Assembly (NCBI GenBank): GCA_014382535.1
Contig: JACNJN010000028.1
Span: 1 to 40,394, forward strand
Length of the DNA stretch: 40,394 nt
Reading direction: 5' to 3'
Source of the DNA: Candidatus Desulfolinea nitratireducens
Lineage (GTDB): Bacteria; Chloroflexota; Anaerolineae; Anaerolineales; Villigracilaceae
In this document: positions 14,673-22,177 of the stretch, in pieces
How the letters are laid out: every line of letters begins with the position of its first letter
Numbering within the stretch: the first letter of the stretch is position 1
The notes under the pieces: generated by a model
The model's database searches: none
Seen by the model: only the letters and a program-made list of their open reading frames with translations
What the model was told of the DNA's origin: nothing
Made by a program: the position numbers and the translations under genes

Positions 14673-15853
14673 TACTTAATCAGCAATCCAGTCACCCAGA
14701 GTAGCATCATCCCCGTCAGTACTCCTGAGAAAACGGTCATCGGCATCGGTTGCTTATCCGTATCCTTCTGAATTAATTTGGCAATTTCATAGACAACTTC
14801 GAAAATGGCTCCTGTGCCAACAGCCAGGAATAATGTTGCCAGTGTTGGAGAAGGTGAAAAACCGCCAATCCATGCACCCAAAATAGCTGGCGCCCCGCCG
14901 ATCAATCCCAACCATATCAGTGAGCGGATGTCAGGTCTGTCGCGCAGGACGGGGGCAATGATGCCCAATCCCTCGGTGATATTCTGGATGATAAAACCCA
15001 CCACCAAAAATGTGCCCAAAGCGATCTCTCCAATATTATAGGCCGCTCCGATGGCGAGTCCTTCGCCAAGGTTATGGATACCGATCCCGATTGCGATCAT
15101 ATAGGCCAGAGAGAGACGTTTTTCGGATTCGTTACGTCCGGTGCGACTTTCTTTTTTGGAGATAGCATCCAGGAGCAGGAAGGTTGCCACCGCGCCGATG
15201 CCGACCAGGCCAGTCCCCTGAAATGAACCGGGTGCATGCGCCGCATTTTCCAAGGCTTCAATCAGCGTATCCAGGCCCAGAAAGATCAGCAACCCGGCAG
15301 TGATGGCCATTAAAAATATCATCCAGCGTCGGCTAAGCAGGCGCAGAGCCGGGAACCAGAAGATGCCCAGGAAAACCGGAATGACGCCAACGTACAAGCC
15401 GATCAGCGCAAAGCTCCAGAAAGTGCTGCTGCTTGGTTTGGGTGTACTGAATGCGACCGGGATCTCTACATCAAAGGCAACTGCGTTGGATGTGAAAAGG
15501 GTGATGCCATAGGCCTCGCCATATACCCAGGGATACTCAAGGTGGATCGTGCCTTGGCCGAGACGTGGAATTGTATTGCTGGGAGAAACGCTAAAGGGCC
15601 AGACGGCGTCATTGATGATGAGGGTCGAGATATTGAGCGCTTCCGGCCCGGCATTGCGGACGTAGATTTCGATCTCGGATGGGCTGAGGGTGTAACGTTC
15701 AATATTCAGGTCTTCAACCGGTGCTGCGGATTTAAGATCCAGCCCGCCACCGGTGCTAAGAAATAGGAAGATCACTCCGGCCAAAAGAATGATCGGAAGC
15801 AGTAGCAGGCCAAAGGTTCGGATGGTGAATCGGTTTGTTTTTTCTTCAGTCAT
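14672..15853 (-). CDS. ZIP-family metal transporter with an N-terminal extracytoplasmic domain
   Basis: A 393-residue membrane protein. Residues ~14-32 are a first membrane segment and residues ~35-143 form a soluble beta-rich stretch (NIERYTLSPSEIEIYVRNAG and following) predicted outside the membrane. From ~145 there is a ZIP transporter with the metal-site helices IGIHNLGEGLAIG (H260, N261, E264) and QNITEGLG (N291, E294). ZIP proteins bring Zn, Fe or Mn into the cytoplasm. The added domain is unusual and could receive metal or dock the oxidase encoded just upstream. The gap to the oxidase gene is 9 bases, and the ribosome site AAAGGTG overlaps the oxidase stop codon. Confidence 0.9.
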   Translation of the reverse strand: MTEEKTNRFTIRTFGLLLLPIILLAGVIFLFLSTGGGLDLKSAAPVEDLNIERYTLSPSEIEIYVRNAGPEALNISTLIINDAVWPFSVSPSNTIPRLGQGTIHLEYPWVYGEAYGITLFTSNAVAFDVEIPVAFSTPKPSSSTFWSFALIGLYVGVIPVFLGIFWFPALRLLSRRWMIFLMAITAGLLIFLGLDTLIEALENAAHAPGSFQGTGLVGIGAVATFLLLDAISKKESRTGRNESEKRLSLAYMIAIGIGIHNLGEGLAIGAAYNIGEIALGTFLVVGFIIQNITEGLGIIAPVLRDRPDIRSLIWLGLIGGAPAILGAWIGGFSPSPTLATLFLAVGTGAIFEVVYEIAKLIQKDTDKQPMPMTVFSGVLTGMMLLWVTGLLIK

Positions 15854-15862
15854 ATCACACCT

Positions 15863-16891
15863 TTAAGGGATAACTTCGAACATGCCGGTCCAGCCCAATT
15901 CTGCAAATTCGGTATTGTGGGCATGGAACATGTACATGCCGGGGAATTTATAGCTGAACTCAATAATCCCGCGCTGGGCCTGGGTTTGCATGATGGTGTC
16001 GGTAAATTCAGCGGGCGTCAGGCTTGTTCCCGTGGGGTAGTAGTTGAAAAAATTGGCATGTAAGTGGAAGGAGTTGATCAGGTCGAACTCCAGAATATTG
16101 ACCAGGTAAATGCGCACGGTTTCGTTCACCTTGATCTGGATGGGATTTATTTGATAATGGAAAGGAATCCCATTGACGGCATAAAAGTCGTTTGTATTGT
16201 CAAAGTCAATGTCGAAGCCATGCATGACCATGATCATTTCTTGGTCAACCGGGGGGCGGCCACCTTTTGGGTCGACAATAAAAGCGCCATAGAGACCTTT
16301 GGCAACATGCCGGGCCAGCGGGAAAACATGGCAGTGATAGAGATGGATACCGAAGGGATCGGCGTCAAATTCGTAGACGAATGATCCCCCCGGCGCAACG
16401 GACCCGCCCGGGCCTGTTCCCGGGACCCCATCCATTTCTACAGGATGGACGCCGTGGAAGTGCATGGAGTGTGGATGATCACTGCCGTTGATGAAGTTGA
16501 TCCGGATCCGGTCTCCTTCGGTGCAGCGGATGGTTGGGCCGGGGATGCGCCCGTTATATGTCCAGGCTGGGAATTCGATCCCGGGCACGACTTCAATATT
16601 TTGATTGGCCGCGAGAATTTCATATTCACGCAGGGTTTGGCCGTTCGGGAGAGTGGACACCACGCCGTAGTCAAAATCGCTTAGCAGGTCGGTTGGATTA
16701 AAACGATTTGCTTTGTGATCGACTTCGCCGACAACGCCCGGGCCAAAGTCGTCGCTATGCGGTATCTGCGGCATAGGTGTTTTGGTGGATGCTGATACAT
16801 TTTTGGATTTGATTGATCCCATGCCAGCTGCACCGGCAAGGGCCACGCCGCCTAATTTGAGAAAATCTCTTCTTGATAATTTGGAATTCAT
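15863..16891 (-). CDS. Tat-exported two-domain multicopper oxidase
   Basis: A 342-residue protein with a twin-arginine signal (SRRDFLKLGGVALAGAAG) and two cupredoxin domains. Trinuclear-copper His pairs are visible at H144/H146 (HSMHFHG), H186/H188 (HLYHCHVFPLARH), H276/H278 (SFHLHANFF) and H323/H325 (FHAHNTEFAE). The type 1 copper Cys is C187 with H195, in domain 1. The axial position appears to be Leu, and domain 2 has no cysteine. Two domains plus four HxH pairs fit a laccase-like two-domain oxidase better than a copper nitrite reductase. It probably oxidises a metal (Fe2+ or Mn2+) outside the membrane. It is first in an operon with a ZIP transporter and DtxR regulator. AGGAG precedes the ATG. 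Confidence 0.9.
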   Translation of the reverse strand: MNSKLSRRDFLKLGGVALAGAAGMGSIKSKNVSASTKTPMPQIPHSDDFGPGVVGEVDHKANRFNPTDLLSDFDYGVVSTLPNGQTLREYEILAANQNIEVVPGIEFPAWTYNGRIPGPTIRCTEGDRIRINFINGSDHPHSMHFHGVHPVEMDGVPGTGPGGSVAPGGSFVYEFDADPFGIHLYHCHVFPLARHVAKGLYGAFIVDPKGGRPPVDQEMIMVMHGFDIDFDNTNDFYAVNGIPFHYQINPIQIKVNETVRIYLVNILEFDLINSFHLHANFFNYYPTGTSLTPAEFTDTIMQTQAQRGIIEFSYKFPGMYMFHAHNTEFAELGWTGMFEVIP

Positions 16892-16912
16892 CTTACTCCT
16901 TGCTGCTAAAAT

Positions 16913-16936
16913 AATATTTAGGTATGCCTAAATATT
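16913..16936 (-). promoter_or_regulatory. DtxR-type operator before the multicopper oxidase gene
   Basis: AATATTTAGG (16913-16922) and CCTAAATATT (16927-16936) are perfect 10-bp inverted arms around a 4-base centre. The TTAGG...CCTAA core matches the general form of DtxR/IdeR boxes. It overlaps the downstream edge of the -10 element, so binding would block transcription. Confidence 0.75.
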
Positions 16937-16962
16937 CTAACATAAGATGTATTATGTTACAA
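16934..16962 (-). promoter_or_regulatory. Promoter of the oxidase-ZIP-DtxR operon, with a second palindrome
   Basis: Read on the minus strand, TTGTAA (16962-16957) and TAGAAT (16939-16934) are 17 bases apart. The spacer holds a second inverted repeat, TAACATAA (16938-16945) with TTATGTTA (16952-16959), which may bind another regulator or a second dimer. Confidence 0.6.
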
Positions 16963-17010
16963 TCAGGTAAAATTAGTCCGGTTTAGTCCAAGAACTGATA
17001 CCCTGTCCAC

Positions 17011-17044
17011 AAACGCCATCTTTTTCCCTGACAGATGGCGTTTT
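17011..17044. other. Leader hairpin before the DUF1858-like gene
   Basis: AAACGCCATCT and AGATGGCGTTT form a perfect 11-bp stem followed by TCC, seven bases before the AGGAG ribosome site of the gene at 17066. It could be an attenuator or mRNA-stabilising structure. Confidence 0.45.
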
Positions 17045-17065
17045 CCATTTAGGAGAAAATAAAAA

Positions 17066-17320
17066 ATGAAAATAACCAAAAATACAAAGGTCGCAGATAT
17101 TCTCAAGGAATATGGTGATATCGCCGATGTGATGGAAGTCTTTGGGATCAAAAGAGTCGGTCGTTACTCCATCCGCGCGCTGGCTGCCAAAGCGGTCACA
17201 GTCGAATGGGCGGCACGGATCCACCGCGTACCCTTGGATGAATTTCTTGAAATTCTGGAGAAGGCTGTCTCATCCACAAAAGAAAAAACCCAGCCCAATC
17301 AAGCAGCAAAGAAGGGATAA
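17066..17320 (+). CDS. DUF1858-like small protein lacking the redox cysteines
   Basis: An 84-residue protein whose first ~65 residues match the DUF1858 layout (ITKNTKVADILKEYGDIADVMEVFGI, then AARIHRVPLDEFLEILE). Typical members carry a Cys pair after the LGI-like segment; here that position reads KRVGRYSI, so no disulfide is possible. The tail is polar. AGGAG lies upstream. It is divergent from the metal operon and leads a three-gene unit with a membrane protein (6-base gap) and a lipoprotein. The role is unknown. Confidence 0.7.
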   Translation: MKITKNTKVADILKEYGDIADVMEVFGIKRVGRYSIRALAAKAVTVEWAARIHRVPLDEFLEILEKAVSSTKEKTQPNQAAKKG

Positions 17321-17326
17321 TAGAAT

Positions 17327-17740
17327 ATGACTGGAAACAACGTAAAAAGAATATCCTGGGACAAGAGCGTGGTAACCTTGTCCCTTCTGCTGTTCCTTTT
17401 TGCGCTTCCCCACACCCTGGAAGATTTTGCGACGGGTGAACCTGCCAAAGCGGGAGTGCCGGTATTTGTTCTGGCCTATGTGATTGCGGGGATCTTTGCT
17501 TTACAGGGATTGGGCTTGTTCTGGCTTGGCCGCCAGTTACGCCGAGGGTTTGTCATCCATATCTTTTTGGGTTTATTCTGGCCGATTGCCGCAGGCGCAG
17601 CCCAACTCCCGACGATTCTCTCAGAAAACCCTTATCGCTCAGGTTTTATTTCCGTGTTTTTTGTGGGTGGCATGATCGTGATTGGGGTACTTCTCTTCCT
17701 TATGTCAATATTGGCACTACGAGCAGATCGCTCCCAGTAG
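17327..17740 (+). CDS. Four-helix membrane protein, unknown
   Basis: A 137-residue protein with hydrophobic segments at about residues 13-30, 43-65, 72-92 and 106-130. Charged residues are concentrated at the N-terminus (VKRISWDKS) and in the loop LGRQLRRG. I do not recognise a family. It lies 6 bases after the DUF1858-like gene and 28 before the lipoprotein gene, and probably shares their transcript. Confidence 0.7.
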   Translation: MTGNNVKRISWDKSVVTLSLLLFLFALPHTLEDFATGEPAKAGVPVFVLAYVIAGIFALQGLGLFWLGRQLRRGFVIHIFLGLFWPIAAGAAQLPTILSENPYRSGFISVFFVGGMIVIGVLLFLMSILALRADRSQ

Positions 17741-17768
17741 CTTTATGGATGAAACACAGGAGTAAAAT

Positions 17769-18206
17769 ATGTCAAAAAAACTGATATTGCTCATCGTTCT
17801 GACTGTTATATTTTTGGCAAGTTGCGGGGGCAATCTTGATTCCCCACCGCTTGTCTATCTGGTGGCAGATGGTGATCTGGTGGACGGTTTTCAGAGTTCC
17901 TATTGCTGGGATCAAGGCGTCGGGGCTACGATTTGCGTGGATACAATTGAACCCTATTTTGATGAGACAACCCACCTGCCCGCAAACGCTCCGATCCGTT
18001 TTCAATTTGATACCCCTCTCCCCAACGAAGTCAAGATTTCGATCAGTGAAGAACTCTTTGGGGAAACCATCTTTTCAGAGAGCCTGTCTCCAGCTGAGAT
18101 TATCGATTGGTCTCCGGCGGTTCCTCCCGGCGAATATGTCATCGATATCCATGTCAGTTGGAAGCAGGGCGCGGTCGCGTACTGGTTCAGCATCGTGATT
18201 GAGTAA
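17769..18206 (+). CDS. Secreted lipoprotein, unknown
   Basis: A 145-residue protein with a lipoprotein signal peptide (KKLILLIVLTVIFLASC; lipobox LASC, lipidated Cys at residue 19). The mature part looks beta-rich, with a Cys pair (YCWDQGVGATIC) and a C-terminal strand region (PPGEYVIDIHVSWKQGAVAY) like an immunoglobulin-type fold. CAGGAG lies just upstream. It closes the 17066-18206 unit. No function is assigned. Confidence 0.75.
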   Translation: MSKKLILLIVLTVIFLASCGGNLDSPPLVYLVADGDLVDGFQSSYCWDQGVGATICVDTIEPYFDETTHLPANAPIRFQFDTPLPNEVKISISEELFGETIFSESLSPAEIIDWSPAVPPGEYVIDIHVSWKQGAVAYWFSIVIE

Positions 18207-18248
18207 GTTTCAATAAGATGAGTGGCTTTATTCCACCCTTATTACCAC

Positions 18249-18330
18249 GTCATTGCAAGGCAGTTCTATCGCCGAAGCAATCTCCTTCTTGAGGAGGGGA
18301 GATTGCTTTGCAAAAGCAGCTCGCAATGAC
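18249..18330. repeat. Nested palindromic repeat (GTCATTGC...GCAATGAC)
   Basis: The outer arms GTCATTGC (18249-18256) and GCAATGAC (18323-18330) enclose AAGCAATCTCC (18275-18285) and GGAGATTGCTT (18298-18308). The GAAGCAATCTCC part also occurs in both copies of the 178-bp repeat. The rest of 18207-18516 shows nothing else that I can support. Confidence 0.75.
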
Positions 18331-18516
18331 AGAGATAAATTTCGCAAAATCTTCAAAATTTCTATCCCCGCCGCAGGCGGACTGCATATTCCGAAAAATT
18401 GCCCCTTCGAGTAAAGATTTTTCTAAGGTATTGGACCTTGTAGCAGCCACGTGTGTTCTGTGAAGAATAAATAGGAATAAACTAAGCTTTACAATGTACT
18501 TTTTTTGAGGAGGTAG

Positions 18517-19305
18517 ATGATGAAAGGTGCTTTGATTGGTCGGGGGCGATTAGCCGAGGTATATGCGTGGGGTGATGATCAGGCGCTTAAATTGTTTTAT
18601 CAAGGCCGTTCCTCAACCTGGGTAAAGAATGAGGCCTCCCTCAGTCGCATCGCCTTTGAGACCGGGGTTAATACTCCCGCGGTGGGGGAGGTTATTGAAG
18701 TGGAAGGACGGCATGGCATTCTTTTTGAACGTGTAGATGGGATCCCAATGCTGGCTGAAATGAGCGCCAAGCCATGGATACTCATCCGCGCTGCACGCAT
18801 CCTGGCAGAGGAACATGCAAGCATGCACGAAAAAACTGTCCACAATCTCCCCACACAACGGCAGCTTATGGAGCAAAGCATCTTGTCTGCCAGTGCCCTG
18901 TCACCAGCTAAACAAGAGGCCGCGATCAATGCAGTCCGGCAATTGCCAACAGGCAATAAACTTTGTCACGGTGACTTTCATCCGGATAATATTCTCATGT
19001 CGACTCGTGGAGCGGTGACGATCGATTGGACGACCGCCAATATGGGCAATCCCTTGGCAGATCTGGCCCGAAGCTCTCTAATTTTGCAACTTGGTGATCT
19101 GCCACCAGGCACCCCTGCGATGACCCGCCGGATGGTAAGCGCTGGACGCGGACTTTTTCATAAAACCTATCTGAAACATTATTTTGAACTACGCCCGGAA
19201 AACCAGGAGCAATTTGTTGCCTGGTGGACCCCCACTGTGGCTGCTCGCCTTGGCGATGGCATCCCTGAGGAAAAAGAGCAATTATTGTCACTGTTGGCTC
19301 TTTAG
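18517..19305 (+). CDS. Aminoglycoside phosphotransferase-like (APH family) kinase
   Basis: A 262-residue protein kinase-fold small-molecule kinase. Marks are the N-lobe lysine K25 (DQALKLF), the catalytic loop HGDFHPDNIL (H151-L160; D153 and N158), and the metal-binding D170 in TIDWT. It would phosphorylate a hydroxyl on a small substrate. The family covers antibiotic, choline and sugar kinases, and the substrate cannot be read from sequence. A strong ribosome site AGGAGG (18507-18512) precedes two adjacent ATGs, 18517 and 18520; either may be used. No partner gene is obvious. Confidence 0.85.
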   Translation: MMKGALIGRGRLAEVYAWGDDQALKLFYQGRSSTWVKNEASLSRIAFETGVNTPAVGEVIEVEGRHGILFERVDGIPMLAEMSAKPWILIRAARILAEEHASMHEKTVHNLPTQRQLMEQSILSASALSPAKQEAAINAVRQLPTGNKLCHGDFHPDNILMSTRGAVTIDWTTANMGNPLADLARSSLILQLGDLPPGTPAMTRRMVSAGRGLFHKTYLKHYFELRPENQEQFVAWWTPTVAARLGDGIPEEKEQLLSLLAL

Positions 19306-19448
19306 TTACAGGGTGTATAATGAAAAAAGTAAATCACCGGGATCAATACTTTCTCCACTTGCTTATCGGCAGTTTCCGGGCCTGGGCTAAAATTGGTGTT
19401 CCGGGCGGGAAAAAGGAGTGAAATAGTGTTAAACTTGGAGGAAATTGG

Positions 19449-19949
19449 ATGAATAAAATCAAGCAATTTTTAGAGAAAGAACGCACCTATGCCGGTTGGC
19501 GATTTTGGCTGCTCTTTGTGATTATGACTAACGTCGGTTTCTTCCCCGGATTGGGATTAGAAAAAATACTATTTGGGGAAGTCAATGTCTATATTGCGAC
19601 CGCGTTTTCGGGCATTGGGCAGGCGTGGGTATTAAGTCGCCATTTTCCAGAACGGGGTCAATGGGCCATTGCCTCAGCACTTGGCTGGTTTGTTGGCGGT
19701 TTGTTAAGTGAGCGCGTACTTGCCAGTCTTATTCCCGATATTTCCTTCATGTTGAATTTATTCCTCTTTCCAATTATTGCCGGGGGTGTGATGGGTATCC
19801 CTCTTTGGCTGGTATTACGCCGATATTTACCCCAGGTTGGCTGGTGGTGGATTTTGGTCAGCGCTATTGGGCCCATGACACAGTTCCCAGGCATGGTCAT
19901 GGGTGGGGTGATTCTCTGGCTGATGGGCCAATCAAGTGATAATCAATAA
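19449..19949 (+). CDS. Four-helix membrane protein, unknown
   Basis: A 166-residue hydrophobic protein with four predicted helices and glycine-rich turns (FPGLGLEKILFG, GWFVGGLLSE, GGVMGIPLWLVLRRYLPQVG). TTGGAGGAAATTGG precedes the ATG, a good ribosome site. A 33-codon frame at 19320-19421 lies in the leader and I do not call it. I do not recognise a family. Confidence 0.65.
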   Translation: MNKIKQFLEKERTYAGWRFWLLFVIMTNVGFFPGLGLEKILFGEVNVYIATAFSGIGQAWVLSRHFPERGQWAIASALGWFVGGLLSERVLASLIPDISFMLNLFLFPIIAGGVMGIPLWLVLRRYLPQVGWWWILVSAIGPMTQFPGMVMGGVILWLMGQSSDNQ

Positions 19950-19995
19950 AAACGATTAAATATTCTTTTCTTCAATAAAGCGAAAGAAATTTGAT

Positions 19996-21021
19996 ATGAA
20001 AAACTTCGACCCAAAATATAACGGGATCCCAAAGACCGAAATCCATGTCCATCTGGAAGGGGCCATCCGCACAGCTACGATCATTGACATCGCCAGAGAG
20101 CACGGCCTTGAGTTGCCAGCCTACGATATCGAAGGATTGGATCCGCACGTCAAGGTGTATGATCAGTGGGAAAGCCTGGATGCTGTCCTGGAGGCCTTCA
20201 ATATCGCCCAAATGAGCATCGCCTCCCCGGAGGCCTTTGAGCGGATCGCCAGGGAATTCTTCGAGGATTCCGCCCTGCAGAATGTCAGGCTGCTCGAGGT
20301 GCGCTTCTCCCCGGACTGGGCCTTTAGCGGTCATAACCTGGATTGGGATGCCGCTCTGGAAGGCCTGCTGCACGCGAAAGCCAGGGCCAAATCAGCGTTT
20401 GGGATGGCAATTGGATTGATCGCGATCACCTCCCGCAGCATGGGGGTTGATTCCTGCGAGAAAACCATCGACTGGGCTATTCGTCATCGGGAACTGATCC
20501 ATGGCATCGATCTGGCTGATAGTGAGGCCCAACACCCGATCAGCGAGTTTATTCGTCCAGTGCTGCGTGCCAAAGATGCGGGCTTGGGGATCACGATCCA
20601 TTCAGGGGAGGATACGCCCGCGTCAGCGGTCATCGAAACGATTCAAGCCGTGAGCCCGGACCGGATCGGTCATGGTATCCATATTATTGAGGATATGAAA
20701 GCGGTCGAAATGGTGATCGAGCAGGGCATTACGCTGGAGGTCAATCCCTGGAGTAATTATCTGACCAGCGCCGTCCCGACGATTGAATCCCATCCGCTCA
20801 AGCAGCTTTTTGATCTGGGTGTGCGTGTCACGATCAATTCTGATGACCCTGAAGTCCTGGAAACCAATCTGAATAACGAGTACCGCATTGCCCATGAAGT
20901 CCTGGGGATGAGTCTGGAAGAGATCGAAACTTGTAACCGGTTTGCAGTGGAGGCATCTTTTCTTTCAGGCCCTGAGAAGAGTGGCCTCATGGCGAATTTT
21001 TTTCCTTTAAGAACTAACTAA
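19996..21021 (+). CDS. add: Adenosine deaminase
   Basis: A 341-residue amidohydrolase with the full zinc-dependent adenosine deaminase pattern: HVHLEG (H17, H19), catalytic HSGE (H202, E205), RIGHGI (H226) and SDDP (D283, D284). It hydrolyses adenosine or deoxyadenosine to inosine and ammonia in purine salvage. Length is normal for the family. Some close relatives act on adenine or other aminated purines, so the exact substrate is likely but not certain. It ends 8 bases before a MITE-like element. Confidence 0.9.
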   Translation: MKNFDPKYNGIPKTEIHVHLEGAIRTATIIDIAREHGLELPAYDIEGLDPHVKVYDQWESLDAVLEAFNIAQMSIASPEAFERIAREFFEDSALQNVRLLEVRFSPDWAFSGHNLDWDAALEGLLHAKARAKSAFGMAIGLIAITSRSMGVDSCEKTIDWAIRHRELIHGIDLADSEAQHPISEFIRPVLRAKDAGLGITIHSGEDTPASAVIETIQAVSPDRIGHGIHIIEDMKAVEMVIEQGITLEVNPWSNYLTSAVPTIESHPLKQLFDLGVRVTINSDDPEVLETNLNNEYRIAHEVLGMSLEEIETCNRFAVEASFLSGPEKSGLMANFFPLRTN

Positions 21022-21029
21022 TCATTAAC

Positions 21030-21141
21030 AGGACTTCCGCATTTTTATAGCCCTTTTCCCAATGCTCTGCGTTGGGATATTGAAAACATGCTGCAACGCA
21101 GAGCATTGCTGCGAGAAAGAAAGGTGTTTTGCGTAAATCCT
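21030..21141. mobile_element. MITE-like element, copy 1
   Basis: 112 bases bounded by AGGACTTCCGCA and TGCGTAAATCCT, an imperfect 12-bp terminal inverted repeat. Inside, CAATGCTCTGCGTTG (21060-21074) and CAACGCAGAGCATTG (21094-21108) form a perfect 15-bp stem. No coding capacity. Related copies are at 24216-24326 and 33833-33942. No clear target duplication is seen. Confidence 0.8.
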
Positions 21142-21147
21142 AATTAA

Positions 21148-21309
21148 TCATCTAAGCCATATACTTCTGTTCCAGGGTACCAGTTCCTGCTCAGTCGGTT
21201 CTTGCGGGGCATTTTGAGAGGGTTTCGCTTTCTGATCCGTCCCTGGACTACAGGCGGTTATTCCCAAAGCAAGTATTAGTCCTAAAAGTAATCCTTTTAT
21301 CCATGGCAT
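21148..21309 (-). CDS. 53-residue lipoprotein
   Basis: A short minus-strand gene starts at ATG 21309 with AGGAG five bases upstream and stops at TGA 21150-21148. The product begins MPWIKGLLLGLILALGITAC, a lipoprotein signal with Cys at residue 20, followed by a short Pro/Gln/Glu-rich tail that ends PWNRSIWLR. The clean ribosome site and lipobox make it credible despite its size. Function unknown. It sits 6 bases from the end of the MITE-like element, which may supply or disturb its 3' end. Confidence 0.6.
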   Translation of the reverse strand: MPWIKGLLLGLILALGITACSPGTDQKAKPSQNAPQEPTEQELVPWNRSIWLR

Positions 21310-21406
21310 AAAAACTCCTGATCTACCTCTAAATTAAAGAGATAAATAATAGATTTGCTGAGAAGGGGCTTTCTTACTATTGATATTCAGATAAACAGGT
21401 TATGAG

Positions 21407-21466
21407 CGTCCCGCAGGTTTATGTTGCTTTAAAATCTAAATCACGGGAACCTGCGGGACGTTTTAC
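21407..21466. repeat. Hairpin repeat family CGTCCCGCAGGTTC, copy 2 (inverted)
   Basis: CGTCCCGCAGGTT (21407-21419) pairs with AACCTGCGGGACG (21448-21460). Read on the minus strand it matches copy 1 at 13918-13977 in both arms, the outer GTAAAA and the inner CAACAT, but not in the loop. The rest of 21310-21601 shows only AT-rich leader DNA for the sigma factor gene. Confidence 0.8.
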
Positions 21467-21601
21467 TTAGAGAAAATTAACCAACTTAAGTGAACATCAA
21501 TAAGTTCCAAATCCAGGCAGCAGTTTTCGAATAAAAACAGTATGATATGCGTTAAGAGTATAGAAAGAGCAAGAATTCTCTCGAAAGGATCTTTCGCAGT
21601 G

Positions 21602-22177
21602 ATGATAAGCACGCAGATCAACGAAACAGCGTTGGTCAACCAAGCACAAAATGGCGATAGAAATGCTTATGGCGAATTAGTTCGCACCCATTCTCAGGGT
21701 GTACTGAATGTGGTCTATCGGATGTGCGGCAACAAGCATCTTGCAGAAGATGCTGCACAGGAGGCTTTTATTCAGGCCTGGCTAAAGCTCTCATCCTATC
21801 AGCCGCGTGCATCTTTTCGGAGCTGGCTATATCGAATTGCGGTCAATAGTGCCATCGATATGCTGCGCAAAGAAAAACGGATCCTGCCCGATGCTGTCGA
21901 AGACTACTTTTTGATGGATCCAAGCCCTGGTCCGGAATCAATGCTCGCGAGTACTGAGCGCGCAGAATTAGTGCGCAAGGCCATTGTCACATTACCGGAT
22001 GCCAGCCGAGCCGTTCTGGTCTTGAGAGAATATGAAGGTCTTTCGTATCAGGAAATTGCTGAAACAATAGATATTCCAATTGGTACAGTTATGTCACGCT
22101 TGAATTACGCACGTAAGTTGTTGAAAGAAAAACTGAAAATGCATCTCTTCTCTTATGCGGAGGCTGAACATGTCTGA
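21602..22177 (+). CDS. ECF-type RNA polymerase sigma factor
   Basis: A 191-residue sigma-70 family protein with region 2 (AEDAAQEAFIQAWLKLSSYQPRASFRSWLYRIAVNSAIDMLR) and region 4 (YEGLSYQEIAETIDIPIGTVMSRLNYARKLL). I start at ATG 21602, preceded by AAAGGA, because the upstream in-frame ATG at 21542 lies in promoter-like DNA. The stop overlaps the next gene, a zinc-finger anti-sigma factor. This gene order is that of an anti-sigma-controlled extracytoplasmic-function sigma factor. The inducing signal is unknown. Confidence 0.92.
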   Translation: MISTQINETALVNQAQNGDRNAYGELVRTHSQGVLNVVYRMCGNKHLAEDAAQEAFIQAWLKLSSYQPRASFRSWLYRIAVNSAIDMLRKEKRILPDAVEDYFLMDPSPGPESMLASTERAELVRKAIVTLPDASRAVLVLREYEGLSYQEIAETIDIPIGTVMSRLNYARKLLKEKLKMHLFSYAEAEHV

